DNA from: an uncultured Porphyromonadaceae bacterium
Lineage (GTDB): Bacteria; Bacteroidota; Bacteroidia; Bacteroidales; Muribaculaceae
Direction: 5' to 3'
NCBI GenBank assembly: GCA_900540205.1
Contig: UQER01000018.1
Location: forward strand, 1 to 64,000
Length of the DNA stretch: 64,000 nucleotides
Shown piece after piece: positions 36,046 to 44,877 of the stretch. A program made the translations under genes and the position numbers. The stretch's first letter is position 1. The number at the start of each line of letters is the position of its first letter. A model generated the notes under the pieces. The model saw only the letters and a program-made list of their open reading frames with translations, did not search any database and had not been told where the DNA came from.

Positions 36046-36234
36046 TTAGAGAGTGTTTGAATTTAACACGAAAAGCATCAAAGAATTCTTTTCATTCATT
36101 CAAAGGTCTTTTTTCGGCTGCTTCCGCCAAGTTGCATCGGTCACGATGCCCGCATCGCTTCCTCTTCAACTCGCAGAATCAGTCTGAAAAATCCTATTTG
36201 AGTGAATGAAAGTGAAATTCAAACACACTCTTAA
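36046..36234. repeat. 189-bp inverted-repeat element (MITE-like) before pyrH
   Basis: Left end TTAGAGAGTGTTTGAATTT (36046-36064) and right end (36215-36234), whose reverse complement is TTAAGAGTGTGTTTGAATTT. A second inner pair, TTTTCATTCATTCAAA (about 36089-36104) and the complement of TTTGAGTGAATGAAAG (about 36197-36212), extends the dyad. No transposase frame inside. It could be the remnant of an insertion sequence or a non-autonomous element. The rest of the 745-bp gap (35622-36366) holds the two promoters listed separately. Confidence 0.5.
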
Positions 36235-36266
36235 AATTTCATACATTGGAGAGTTGCGGGCGTTAT

Positions 36267-36298
36267 TTGGGGGTGTTGAAAATTTTATTTACATTTGT
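36267..36298 (+). promoter_or_regulatory. Promoter of pyrH-frr
   Basis: TTTG (36267-36270), 20-bp spacer, TACATTTG (36291-36298). Start expected near 36304, giving a ~63-nt leader. Confidence 0.8.
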
Positions 36299-36366
36299 GA
36301 GTAGAATCTCCGGGAGGGCTGCGGCGCTCCGGGGCAGTCAGACAAATCTCATAAAACGCGATAATT

Positions 36367-37077
36367 ATGCGAACCAACTATAAGCGCGTGCTTCTCAAAC
36401 TCAGCGGCGAATCGCTCATGGGAAGCCAGCACTACGGAATAGACCCCGAACGCCTCGGCCAGTATGCCGAGCAGATAAAGGCCGTGGCCCAAAGCGGCGT
36501 ACAGGTTGCCATCGTGATCGGCGGAGGCAACATCTTCCGCGGCATGCAGGGAGCCGCCAAGGGTTTCGACCGCGTGAAAGGCGACCAGATGGGGATGCTT
36601 GCCACCGTTATCAATTCGCTGGCGCTCAGTTCGGCCCTGACATCCATCGGGCAGCCGGCCAACGTGTTCACCGCCCTCAACATGTATCCCATCGGTGAAT
36701 ACTACAGCAAATGGAAAGCCATCGAGGCCATGGAGGCCGGGAAGGTGGCCATCCTGTCGGGCGGCACAGGCAACCCGTTCTTCACCACCGACACCGGGGC
36801 CGCCCTGCGCGGGGTGGAAGTGGAGGCCGACGTGATGCTCAAAGGCACCCGCGTTGACGGCATCTACACCGCCGATCCGGAGAAAGACCCCACTGCGACA
36901 AAATTCACCGAAATCACTTACGATGAGGTGTACACACGCGGCCTGAAAGTGATGGACCTCACCGCCACCGCCCTGTGCAAGGAGAACAAGCTCCCGATCA
37001 TCGTGTTCGACATGGACACCCCGGGCAACCTGAAAAAAGTGCTCGAAGGCGAGCCGATAGGCACGCTTGTCTATTGA
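36367..37077 (+). CDS. pyrH: UMP kinase
   Basis: 236-aa bacterial UMP kinase (amino-acid kinase fold), phosphorylating UMP to UDP. Motifs: KRVLLKLSGESLMG at the N-terminus, VAIVIGGGNIFRG, FDRVKGDQMGMLATVINSLAL, the glycine-rich ILSGGTGNPFFTTDTGAALR, and VDGIYTADPEKD near 165. Normal length. It forms the usual pair with frr 57 bp downstream, under one good promoter. Confidence 0.97.
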   Translation: MRTNYKRVLLKLSGESLMGSQHYGIDPERLGQYAEQIKAVAQSGVQVAIVIGGGNIFRGMQGAAKGFDRVKGDQMGMLATVINSLALSSALTSIGQPANVFTALNMYPIGEYYSKWKAIEAMEAGKVAILSGGTGNPFFTTDTGAALRGVEVEADVMLKGTRVDGIYTADPEKDPTATKFTEITYDEVYTRGLKVMDLTATALCKENKLPIIVFDMDTPGNLKKVLEGEPIGTLVY

Positions 37078-37134
37078 CCGCAACCCATCCAAATCAATCA
37101 ACACGAATAAACAACCCTCTTTTTACCATACCCA

Positions 37135-37695
37135 ATGACTGATCCGAAAACCTATCTCGACCCGGCTGAAGAGAAAATGGAAATGGCCGTGATGTATCTC
37201 GACGAAACCCTGCAGCGTATCCGCGCAGGCAAGGCCAACCCCAAAATTCTCGACGGCATCCGCGTGGACTACTACGGGTCGCAGGCTCCCATCTCTAACG
37301 TGGCCAACGTGTCGGTGCCCGACGCCCGCACCATCGCCATCACCCCGTGGGAGAAATCGATGTTCAAGGAGATTGAGAAAGCCATCATCAACTCCGACCT
37401 CGGCATCACTCCCGAAAACAACGGCGAGGTGATCCGCATCGGCATCCCGCCCCTCACCGAGGAGCGCCGCAAGCAGCTTGTGAAGCAGTGCAAAACCGAG
37501 GCCGAGCAGGCAAAAGTGAGCGTACGCAACGCCCGCCGCGATGCCATCGAGGGCCTGAAAAAAGCCATCAAGCAGGGCATGCCCGAGGACGTAGAGAAGG
37601 ATGCTGAGACCACAGCCCAGAAAATCCACGACAAATATCTCAAGCGCATCGACGAGATTTTCACTGCAAAAGAGAAAGAGATTCTCACCGTGTGA
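37135..37695 (+). CDS. frr: Ribosome recycling factor
   Basis: 186 aa, the usual size. Hallmarks: MEMAVMYLDETLQRIRAGKANPKILDGIRVDYYGS, ITPWEKSMFKEIEKAI, GEVIRIGIPPLTEERRKQLVKQ and a helical C-terminus (VSVRNARRDAIEGLKKAIK). With EF-G it splits post-termination ribosomes. It follows pyrH and is ended by a hairpin terminator at 37736. Confidence 0.97.
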   Translation: MTDPKTYLDPAEEKMEMAVMYLDETLQRIRAGKANPKILDGIRVDYYGSQAPISNVANVSVPDARTIAITPWEKSMFKEIEKAIINSDLGITPENNGEVIRIGIPPLTEERRKQLVKQCKTEAEQAKVSVRNARRDAIEGLKKAIKQGMPEDVEKDAETTAQKIHDKYLKRIDEIFTAKEKEILTV

Positions 37696-37735
37696 TCATC
37701 ACGTTGCCGCTGCTTACGGCACCCACCCATACACT

Positions 37736-37787
37736 AACCGGAGTGTGTCATGGCACCGCAATGCCGTGGCACGCTTCCGGTTGTATT
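37736..37787 (+). terminator. Terminator after frr
   Basis: Stem-loop with outer arms AACCGGA / TCCGGTT and an inner pair GGCA/TGCC, followed by GTATT. The tail is weak in T but the stem is long. Confidence 0.6.
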
Positions 37788-37841
37788 GATTATATGGCAA
37801 ACATCAGTAACTTCAATCGTTAAAAGTAGCCCCTTACAAAC

Positions 37842-38621
37842 ATGCAGCGCGTCCTGTTTCACAGCACCATCTTCGGGCCTATCCATTCGCGCAGGCTCGG
37901 CACCTCGCTCGGCGTAAACCTAATGCCCGACGACGGAAAAGTATGCACCTTCGACTGCCTCTATTGCGAGGCCGGATTCAACGCCCAGGGTCCCGGCACA
38001 ACCGGACTGCCCCCGCGCGAGGTGGTGGCCGCACAGCTCGAGGCAAAGCTCCGGGAGATGCACGCCGACGGAACCACGCTCGACGTGATCACATTCTCAG
38101 GCAACGGCGAGCCGACGCTGCACCCCGAGTTCCCGGCCATCATAGCCGACACCATGCGGCTGCGCGACAGCTTCTATCCCGAGGCCAAGGTCAGCGTACT
38201 CACCAACTCCACCCGCATCTTCACCCCGGAAGTCGCCGAGGCCCTGACGAAAGTGGACAACAACATCCTCAAGCTCGACTCCGCCGTGGAAGACACCATG
38301 CGAATCATCGACCGCCCCACATCGCCTGCGTTCACCGTAGAGAAGGTGGTGGAATCCCTGCGGCAATTCGCTGGCACAGGCATAATCCAGACCATGATGG
38401 TGCGCGGCCAGTGGGAGGGCATGGAGTTCGACAACACCACTCCTGCCGAGGTCGATGCCCTCATCGAAGCCTACCGGCGCATCGGTCCGCGCGAGATAAT
38501 GCTCTATTCGCTCGACCGCACCACCCCGGCAAAGACACTCGTGAAAATCGAGGCGCCCGAACTTAAGGAAATCGGCGAAAAGATTGCCGCGGCAACCGGC
38601 ATACCGGTACAGGTGAACTAA
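37842..38621 (+). CDS. Radical SAM protein (COG0731-like)
   Basis: 259 aa. The [4Fe-4S]-binding motif is CTFDCLYC (CX3CX2C) near residues 33-40, preceded by GPIHSRRLGTSLGVNLMP, which is characteristic of this uncharacterised radical-SAM group. VITFSGNGEPTLHPEFP is the GxGEPT-type SAM-binding segment. The group is distantly related to the archaeal wybutosine enzyme TYW1 but lacks a known bacterial substrate. The S66 peptidase gene starts 20 bp downstream, which suggests an operon without explaining the function. Confidence 0.88.
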   Translation: MQRVLFHSTIFGPIHSRRLGTSLGVNLMPDDGKVCTFDCLYCEAGFNAQGPGTTGLPPREVVAAQLEAKLREMHADGTTLDVITFSGNGEPTLHPEFPAIIADTMRLRDSFYPEAKVSVLTNSTRIFTPEVAEALTKVDNNILKLDSAVEDTMRIIDRPTSPAFTVEKVVESLRQFAGTGIIQTMMVRGQWEGMEFDNTTPAEVDALIEAYRRIGPREIMLYSLDRTTPAKTLVKIEAPELKEIGEKIAAATGIPVQVN

Positions 38622-38640
38622 ACAACCCCTACAGCCACAT

Positions 38641-39612
38641 ATGCCCCCGCCATTTCTCCAACCCGGCGACCGCATCGCCATCCTCTCGCCTGCTTCGGCC
38701 ATAGCGCATGAGCGCATCGACGGAGCGGCAGCCACATTGCGCCGTTTAGGCTATGAACCGGTAGTGATGCCGCATGCAAAAGGGGTGTACGGCTCGTTCA
38801 GCGGCACTGTGGAGGAGCGTCTGTCCGACCTCACCTCAGCCCTGACCGACCCATCGGTGAAAGCCATCCTCTGCTCGCGCGGTGGCTACGGCTGCGTGCA
38901 TCTGCTGCAGGAACTTGACAAAATTCCTGCCGGACACTTCAACAAATGGCTCATCGGGTTCAGCGACATCACGGCCCTGCACGCCTTGTGGGCGCGTAAA
39001 GGCTACGCATCGCTCCATGCCTCCATGGCCAAGGCGTTCGCCGCATACGGCACTCCGGAGGTCATCACCGGCCTTGACGAGGAGATTGCCATCCTGCAGG
39101 GAGAGAACGTGACTATCCAGGCCCACTCCAACGGATCACAACAGCTTGCCGGCCATTCGGGCAAAGCACATGCGCCGGTGCTGGGTGGAAACCTCGCCGT
39201 TCTCGGCGGACTGATAGGCACGCCGTTCGACCCTCTGGCTGCCGCAGCACGCCGTGGCGAGGATTTTATCCTGCTCGTAGAGGACATAGCCGAGCCTATC
39301 TATAAAGTGGAGCGCATACTCTACCAGCTGCTTCTCACCGGCTCCCTTGACCATATGAAGGGGCTGATTGCAGGCGATTTCACGGAATACAGACCATCAC
39401 GCGACCATGCCGGCATGCAGCAGATGATCGAGGCATTCATTGCCCGCAACCTGCGCGGCAAGACGGATATACCCGTGACCTACAGCATATCCATAGGCCA
39501 CAGGGACGAAGCGAACTATCCTGTGATTCTTAATTGGCCTGCTACACTGGAAGTTACCGCCGGAAACTGCTACCAGCCGGGAAGCACGGCCACCACCCTC
39601 ACTTTCGGCTGA
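38641..39612 (+). CDS. LD-carboxypeptidase, S66 family (LdcA/MccF-like)
   Basis: 323 aa. N-terminal PGDRIAILSPASAI, the region CSRGGYGCVHLL, and the nucleophile serine in GFSDITALHALW. The Glu/His side of the triad falls in LVEDIAEPIYKVERILYQL and SISIGHRDEANYP. LdcA-type enzymes trim the terminal D-Ala from murein tetrapeptides in the cytoplasm during recycling; MccF relatives cleave microcin adducts. Without a signal peptide a recycling role is favoured. It ends 3 bp from the convergent TPM gene. Confidence 0.92.
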   Translation: MPPPFLQPGDRIAILSPASAIAHERIDGAAATLRRLGYEPVVMPHAKGVYGSFSGTVEERLSDLTSALTDPSVKAILCSRGGYGCVHLLQELDKIPAGHFNKWLIGFSDITALHALWARKGYASLHASMAKAFAAYGTPEVITGLDEEIAILQGENVTIQAHSNGSQQLAGHSGKAHAPVLGGNLAVLGGLIGTPFDPLAAAARRGEDFILLVEDIAEPIYKVERILYQLLLTGSLDHMKGLIAGDFTEYRPSRDHAGMQQMIEAFIARNLRGKTDIPVTYSISIGHRDEANYPVILNWPATLEVTAGNCYQPGSTATTLTFG

Positions 39613-39615
39613 ATG

Positions 39616-40866
39616 TCACCAGCCGCCGGAAGCACCGCCACCGCCGGTCATACCGCCGCCGAACGAGCCTCCGCTGAAACCGCCGCCACCGCCGAAGCCA
39701 CCATGGCCACCGCCGGGGATAATCACTACCGGAGGCACCGCCTCCTTGGCAATGACATAGGGTTTCTCAAAACGTTTTCTGCAGTTGAGACATGTGTAGT
39801 CCTTCACACCCCTCCCATCACGGGTGGTTGTGGGACGGATAATCATGCGGTCGTTGGTGAGCACGCATGCACGAGCATGGCATGAGGGGCACACCGTATA
39901 GTTTTTCTTAGGATTCACATAGGGGATGATATCGGTCTCACCGCACGACGGACAGAGCCACACGTCATAGTCCACCGAATCCAGGCGCTCCTCGGCATCC
40001 TGACTCGGAGTGAGATAGGCGTTGTCGTTGTCCTCATCCACGCGCTCCATACGTGTGGAACAGTTGGGACACAGGCGCTTGTGCATACGCACATGCCTCA
40101 TCAGCAGCACCAGGACAATATATGCGGGAAACACACATCCAAGCGTCAGGAACGAGGCCATGAGCATGGCGAGGCGGATGCCGTCGAGCGAACTGTAACG
40201 CTTGGCAGTGGGCAAACGGCGCTCGCCGAAATAGATTCCCAACACCAGAAAAAGCGCCACCACCCCGGCCAAAGCGCAAACGCCGAGATAGAATTCAAAA
40301 AAGTTGTCATCCTCATCCGTGGCATCCGACTGCTGTCCGGACATAAGCTCCTCCCGCGCCTCGTCGGAGGTCATGGCCTTATGCATGGTGGAAAGCGCGG
40401 CAAGCACGCCGCCGTCGTAATCCCCTGTGCGGAAATGCGGGGCCATGTCGTGCCTTATGATGTTCGAAGCTATCACGTCGGGGAGCACCCCTTCGGCGCC
40501 GTAGCCGGTGCGTATCACAGCCTTACGGTCGCCCGTGGAGATGAGGACGAGCACACCGTTGTCCTTGTCGCCCTTACCGATGCCCCAGGCGGAGAAAAGG
40601 CGGGTGGCGAAATCGTCGATATCCTCACCTTCAAGATCCGGCACAATAACCACCACCGGTTCGGCCGATGCCTCACGCCAGATTGAAGCCAGTGTGGAAT
40701 CGGCCTGCGACCGCGCCTGCGCCGACATGGCGCCTGCCATATCCGACACATACCGCGTGCGGTCGGCCACATGCACATTTGGAATGTCCTCAACCGTGAG
40801 GGCATGAACAGGGAGGATGCAGGCGAGTAAGAAGAAAAACGCCGAAAGGCGGGTCAGGAGTTTCAT
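39616..40866 (-). CDS. TPM-domain membrane protein with zinc ribbons and Gly-rich tail
   Basis: 416 aa from ATG 40866, giving a signal peptide (LSAFFFLLACILPVHA). An exported TPM_phosphatase (YgcG-like) domain follows at ~30-165 (VSDMAGAMSAQARSQADSTL, DDFATRLFSAWGIGKGDKDNGVLVLIS). Then come two membrane helices (about 190-215 and 235-260) and a cytoplasmic part with CxxC pairs (CPNC, CPSC, CPSC, CLNC) forming zinc ribbons. The C-terminus is almost only Gly, Phe and Ser (GGHGGFGGGG). TPM proteins are linked to photosystem repair in plants and remain mostly uncharacterised in bacteria. It is the last gene of a probable hflX-dgt-TPM run, 129 bp from dgt. Confidence 0.88.
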   Translation of the reverse strand: MKLLTRLSAFFFLLACILPVHALTVEDIPNVHVADRTRYVSDMAGAMSAQARSQADSTLASIWREASAEPVVVIVPDLEGEDIDDFATRLFSAWGIGKGDKDNGVLVLISTGDRKAVIRTGYGAEGVLPDVIASNIIRHDMAPHFRTGDYDGGVLAALSTMHKAMTSDEAREELMSGQQSDATDEDDNFFEFYLGVCALAGVVALFLVLGIYFGERRLPTAKRYSSLDGIRLAMLMASFLTLGCVFPAYIVLVLLMRHVRMHKRLCPNCSTRMERVDEDNDNAYLTPSQDAEERLDSVDYDVWLCPSCGETDIIPYVNPKKNYTVCPSCHARACVLTNDRMIIRPTTTRDGRGVKDYTCLNCRKRFEKPYVIAKEAVPPVVIIPGGGHGGFGGGGGFSGGSFGGGMTGGGGASGGW

Positions 40867-40995
40867 TGTGTTTGTTTGGAGATTGGTGATTTCCGCGATG
40901 AATCGCGGAAGCTGAGACAAAAAATGGATTTAGAGAGACGGGGAAATGGGCTCAGACTGCATGGAATTAGGCTGGAGAACCCGGGGAAAAGGGAT

Positions 40996-42390
40996 TCAGA
41001 CTGCCGGGAGGGAGAGGCCGTTGAGCTTGCGGTAGAGGTCGAGAGCATAGACATCGGTCATGGCCGAGACGTGATCCACAACAGCCTGTATGCGGTGGTA
41101 AAGCTCGGGGGCATGCACGTCGTACTGCTGCGGCACTTGCGACAGAAGCAGCCGCGAATAGTTGAGCGTAGGGTTGCATACGGCATGCACCAGTTTTTCG
41201 AGCAGGAAGGAGATGATGCGGTTACCGGCCAGTTCGATGTTCACCACATCGGGGGCGCGGTAGATGCGTTCCCAGCTCAAGGCGTTGCACTGCGCGAACG
41301 CCGCATGCTGCAGTTCAGGCACTTTGTCGAGCAGGTGTCCGGTGAACTCTCCGCTAAGGATGGCATCCTCGTTGGCCACGAACGCCTCGGCGCAACTCTG
41401 CACCAGGGCGCCAATCACACCCGAACGCAGATAGGCAATCTGCTCGTTGGGGTCGGTGATCATGGCCATAACCTGCTCGCAGCGTGCCCGTCGCTGCGGC
41501 TCGAAGAAGGCCAGGAAGAGCTGTTTCACTTCCGGTGTGGAGAGGATTTTCAGTTTATGTGCATCCTCGATGTCCATCACTTCGTAGCAGATATCGTCGG
41601 CCGCCTCCACAAGGTAGACCAGCGGGTGGCGTGCATAGCTGAGCCGGTCGGCACCGTTGTCCTCAAGGCATATCATGCCCAACTGCGAGGCGATGCGCCG
41701 GAAACTGTCGCGTTCGGTGGTGAAGAAGCCGAATTTGTTGCGCGTCCCCGCAAGGGTAGAGCTGTAGGGATATTTCACAATCGATGCCAGCATGGAGTAG
41801 GTCATGGCGAAGCCGCCGTTGCGCCTGCCGTTGAAGCTATGGGTGAGCAGCCGGAACGCGTTGGCGTTCCCTTCGAAATGCACAAGATCGGCCCAGCATT
41901 CGGCCGGGAGCTGCTCTTGCAGCGGAGCGCCCGCACCTTCGGAAAAGAAGGTGGAGATGGCCGTCTCGCCCGAATGACCGAACGGAGGATTGCCCAGATC
42001 GTGGGCCAGACAGGCCGCCGCCACAATCTCGCCTATCGAATCGAGCGCGGCACGGGTGGCGGCATCAGTGTGCCGCGCACGCAGAGCCGATGCCACCTCA
42101 TTGGCCATCGACCGCCCCACACAGGCCACCTCCATGCTGTGGGTGAGCCTGTTGTGCACAAACACACTGCCCGGGAGCGGGAACACCTGGGTCTTGTTCT
42201 GGAGCCGGCGGAAGGGTGAGGAGAACACCATGCGGTCAAAATCGCGCTGAAAATCGGAACGCGTGCCGCCGTTGCGGCTGTCGTGGTAGTTCTCCAGCCC
42301 GAATCGGCGGTCGGACACAAGGGTGGCCCATTCCATCGGCCTGTTATGCCGTGATGCAGACTGGTCTGATTTATGCGCGGTCATGTTCAT
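40996..42390 (-). CDS. dgt: Deoxyguanosinetriphosphate triphosphohydrolase (dGTPase)
   Basis: 464-aa HD-domain enzyme that splits dGTP into deoxyguanosine and triphosphate. RRLQNKTQVFPLPGSVFVHNRLTHSMEVA carries the first metal His, and AACLAHDLGNPPFGHSGE the HD pair. YLVEAADDICYEVMDIEDA carries the last metal Asp. Length matches long-form Dgt. Its ATG overlaps the hflX stop by 4 bp, so it is translationally coupled to hflX. Confidence 0.94.
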   Translation of the reverse strand: MNMTAHKSDQSASRHNRPMEWATLVSDRRFGLENYHDSRNGGTRSDFQRDFDRMVFSSPFRRLQNKTQVFPLPGSVFVHNRLTHSMEVACVGRSMANEVASALRARHTDAATRAALDSIGEIVAAACLAHDLGNPPFGHSGETAISTFFSEGAGAPLQEQLPAECWADLVHFEGNANAFRLLTHSFNGRRNGGFAMTYSMLASIVKYPYSSTLAGTRNKFGFFTTERDSFRRIASQLGMICLEDNGADRLSYARHPLVYLVEAADDICYEVMDIEDAHKLKILSTPEVKQLFLAFFEPQRRARCEQVMAMITDPNEQIAYLRSGVIGALVQSCAEAFVANEDAILSGEFTGHLLDKVPELQHAAFAQCNALSWERIYRAPDVVNIELAGNRIISFLLEKLVHAVCNPTLNYSRLLLSQVPQQYDVHAPELYHRIQAVVDHVSAMTDVYALDLYRKLNGLSLPAV

Positions 42391-43631
42391 TCTTGTTGGT
42401 CTCCACCTTCCGGGAGGAGATCGTCATATTTCTGATACAGGAAATCGTTGTAGGGGAAACGCTCGGCATGAATCTGACGGGCCTTTTCGTAAATGAGCTG
42501 CTTGAGCTCATCGATATTGGTGCCCTTCTTGGCCGACACGAACACGCAGTTGCCCGGGTCAAGGCGGTTCATCCACGTGGCTTTCAGTTCATCGAGGGGG
42601 ATGTTGCGCGCGGTGCGCGGTGTGAGGTCGTCGGCATCTTTGGGGATATGGCTGTATGCATCAATCTTATTGAACACCATAATCATGGGCTTGTCGGCAG
42701 AGCCGCATACCTCGGCAAGCGTCTTGTTCACCACCTCTATCTGCTCTTCGAACTGCGGATGGCTTATGTCGACCACATGCAGCAGCAGGTCGGCGTCGCG
42801 CACCTCGTCGAGAGTGGATTTGAACGATTCGACAAGGTGGGTGGGGAGCTTGCGGATGAATCCAACGGTGTCGGTGAGCAGAAACGGCAGATTCTCGATA
42901 GTCACCTTGCGCACGGTGGTGTCCAAAGTGGCGAACAGCTTGTTCTCGGCAAACACGTCGCTCTTGCTCAGCAGATTCATCAGCGTGGATTTCCCCACAT
43001 TGGTGTAGCCCACAAGAGCCACGCGGGTGAGCTTGCCACGATTCTTGCGCTGGAGGGTCTTCTGCCGGTCAATGTCGCGAAGCTCCTCCTTCAAAAGCGA
43101 GATGCGCCGCAGGATGATACGGCGGTCGGTCTCGATCTGAGTTTCACCGGGACCACGCATACCGATACCGCCACGCTGACGCTCCAGGTGGGTCCACATA
43201 CGTGTCAGCCTCGGGAGCAGGTACTGGTACTGCGCCAGCTCCACCTGCGTTTTGGCCGTGGCCGTCTGCGCGCGCTTGGCGAAAATGTCGAGAATCAGAC
43301 TGGAGCGGTCGAGAATCTTGATCTGCAGCTCCTTTTCGATGTTGGCCACCTGCTTGGACGACAGGTCGTCGTCGAAGATGGCCATACCTATCTCGTTTTT
43401 CTCAACGAATTCCTTTATTTCCGTCAGCTTACCGCTCCCCACGAAGGTGCGCGGATTAGGGTTCTCCACCTTCTGTGTGAACCGCTTCACCACCTGCGCC
43501 CCCGCCGTGTCGGCCAGGAACTCAAGTTCGTCAAGATATTCATCAACCTTTGCCTCATTCTGCTGCTGGGTCACAAGCCCCACAAGCACAGCGCGTTCGG
43601 TTGTTTCTTTGCTTATTACTAATTCTTTCAT
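42387..43631 (-). CDS. hflX: GTPase HflX
   Basis: 414 aa. N-terminal HflX domain (RAVLVGLVTQQQNEAKVDEYLDELEFLADTAGA in form, DDDLSSKQVANIEKEL, ILDIFAKRAQTATAKTQVELAQ), coiled linker with GGIGMRGPGETQIETDRR, then the G domain: G1 GYTNVGKST, G2 region FATLDTTVR, G3 DTVGFIRKLP, G4 NKID, G5 VSAKKG. HflX rescues stalled or heat-damaged ribosomes by splitting the subunits. ATG 43631 is chosen over one two codons earlier. A strong promoter and a 24-bp perfect palindrome lie 60-105 bp upstream. Confidence 0.96.
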   Translation of the reverse strand: MKELVISKETTERAVLVGLVTQQQNEAKVDEYLDELEFLADTAGAQVVKRFTQKVENPNPRTFVGSGKLTEIKEFVEKNEIGMAIFDDDLSSKQVANIEKELQIKILDRSSLILDIFAKRAQTATAKTQVELAQYQYLLPRLTRMWTHLERQRGGIGMRGPGETQIETDRRIILRRISLLKEELRDIDRQKTLQRKNRGKLTRVALVGYTNVGKSTLMNLLSKSDVFAENKLFATLDTTVRKVTIENLPFLLTDTVGFIRKLPTHLVESFKSTLDEVRDADLLLHVVDISHPQFEEQIEVVNKTLAEVCGSADKPMIMVFNKIDAYSHIPKDADDLTPRTARNIPLDELKATWMNRLDPGNCVFVSAKKGTNIDELKQLIYEKARQIHAERFPYNDFLYQKYDDLLPEGGDQQE

Positions 43632-43689
43632 GCTCAATTACAAAACACAGTTGTCAGGCCCTGCGCCTGCACATAACCGTCCTAATTTA

Positions 43690-43722
43690 CAAAGATACGT
43701 ATAAGTCGAGTGCAAAAGCAAA
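43690..43722 (-). promoter_or_regulatory. Promoter of hflX-dgt
   Basis: Minus strand: TTTG (43719-43722), 21-bp spacer, TATCTTTG (43690-43697). The -33 box lies inside the palindrome at 43713-43736. Confidence 0.75.
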
Positions 43723-43736
43723 TTAATTTGCTTTTG
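43713..43736. promoter_or_regulatory. Perfect 24-bp palindrome over the hflX promoter
   Basis: Half-site CAAAAGCAAATT followed directly by its exact reverse complement AATTTGCTTTTG. It covers the -33 element of the hflX promoter, so a dimeric repressor bound here would block transcription. No regulator is encoded next to it. Confidence 0.6.
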
Positions 43737-43908
43737 CCGAGCGAAAGTATCTAAGACCTCTGTCAAAGATAACAATTTTTTGTGGCTCAAGTTGAAATCC
43801 CGCCGCCTGTATTTCTGCCGATGCTGTTATCCATGCATAAAACCGCCCCAAAATACTAATGGCGTGACATAAATTTAATAAACAATCGTTTTTATTCATT
43901 CAAAAAAA

Positions 43909-43939
43909 TTTGCAGGATTGAAACTTGTTTGTAACTTTG
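43909..43939 (+). promoter_or_regulatory. Promoter of the GT2-pyrC operon
   Basis: TTTG (43909-43912), 19-bp spacer, TAACTTTG (43932-43939): perfect consensus. Leader ~115 nt to ATG 44061. The rest of the 43632-44060 gap shows only the hflX promoter and palindrome. Confidence 0.8.
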
Positions 43940-44060
43940 TAGACAGGTAAGAAGACTCAATGCTTACCGATATCGCTTCAGACCTTCCGCAGAACGGGAG
44001 GTTTGCGGCGTATCCGCCATTTTCGCACATTGCGATGTGCTTGTCAAAACGATCAGCACC

Positions 44061-44864
44061 ATGACAACCGACCAGTCGCACCCGGCAATGCCGGCCACAA
44101 CAAGGGATTCACTGGTGATAATCCCTATGTATAACGAAAAGGAAAACGCCGCAGCCATAATCGATGCGGTGCTCGGGCTGTCACATCCTTTTGACATACT
44201 GGTAATCGATGACAATTCGCCCGACGGCACGGCTGAAATCGTGAAAGGGAAAATGGCGGCACACCCAGGCCGCGTGCACATAATTGAACGCCGCGGCAAA
44301 CTCGGACTGGGCACGGCCTACATCGAAGGGTTCCGCTGGGCGTTGGCTCACGGATACGAATATGTGTTCGAGATGGACGCCGATTTCTCCCATAATCCGG
44401 CCGACCTGCTGCGCCTGCGCTCGGCGTGCGCCGACGATGGCGCCGACGTGGCAGTAGGCTCGCGCTACATAACCGGAGTTAATGTGGTGAACTGGCCGAT
44501 GGGGCGTGTGCTCATGAGCTACTTCGCGTCGAAATACGTGCGACTGGTCACGGGGATGAACGTGGCCGACACCACCGCCGGATTCGCATGTTACCGCAGC
44601 GAGGTGCTACGTACCATGGAACTCGATAAAATACGCTTCAAAGGGTATGCGTTCCAGATTGAAATGAAGTTCACAGCCACGCGATGCGGATTCAAGGTGG
44701 TTGAAGTGCCTATCGTATTCGTGAACCGCGTGCTGGGAACCAGTAAAATGAGCAGCGGCATTTTCGGCGAAGCCCTGTTCGGAGTTATTCAACTGAAGCT
44801 CAACTCACTGACCCGCAAATTCCCGCAGAAGCACACCGGCGCTTCGGGAACGGCCGGGAATTAA
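44061..44864 (+). CDS. Polyprenol-phosphate mannosyl/glucosyltransferase (GT2, Dpm1-like)
   Basis: 267 aa. N-terminal GT-A domain: LVIIPMYNEKENAAAIIDAVL, ILVIDDNSPDGTAEIV, GLGTAYIEGFRWAL and the metal-binding MDADFSHNPADL. The C-terminal part has KGYAFQIEMKFTATRCGFKVVEVPIVF, as in dolichyl-phosphate mannose synthases without a membrane domain. It transfers a sugar from a nucleotide donor to a polyprenyl phosphate, feeding protein or glycan modification at the membrane. ATG 44061 is preferred to GTG 44037. pyrC starts 13 bp downstream, a pairing common in Bacteroidales. Confidence 0.92.
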   Translation: MTTDQSHPAMPATTRDSLVIIPMYNEKENAAAIIDAVLGLSHPFDILVIDDNSPDGTAEIVKGKMAAHPGRVHIIERRGKLGLGTAYIEGFRWALAHGYEYVFEMDADFSHNPADLLRLRSACADDGADVAVGSRYITGVNVVNWPMGRVLMSYFASKYVRLVTGMNVADTTAGFACYRSEVLRTMELDKIRFKGYAFQIEMKFTATRCGFKVVEVPIVFVNRVLGTSKMSSGIFGEALFGVIQLKLNSLTRKFPQKHTGASGTAGN

Positions 44865-44877
44865 GCCATGTTTTAGC

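Noticed and set aside
35961..36209. 82-codon frame before pyrH
   Set aside because: It lies across the end of the 189-bp inverted-repeat element; Lys/Ser/His-rich with no family resemblance, more likely non-coding.
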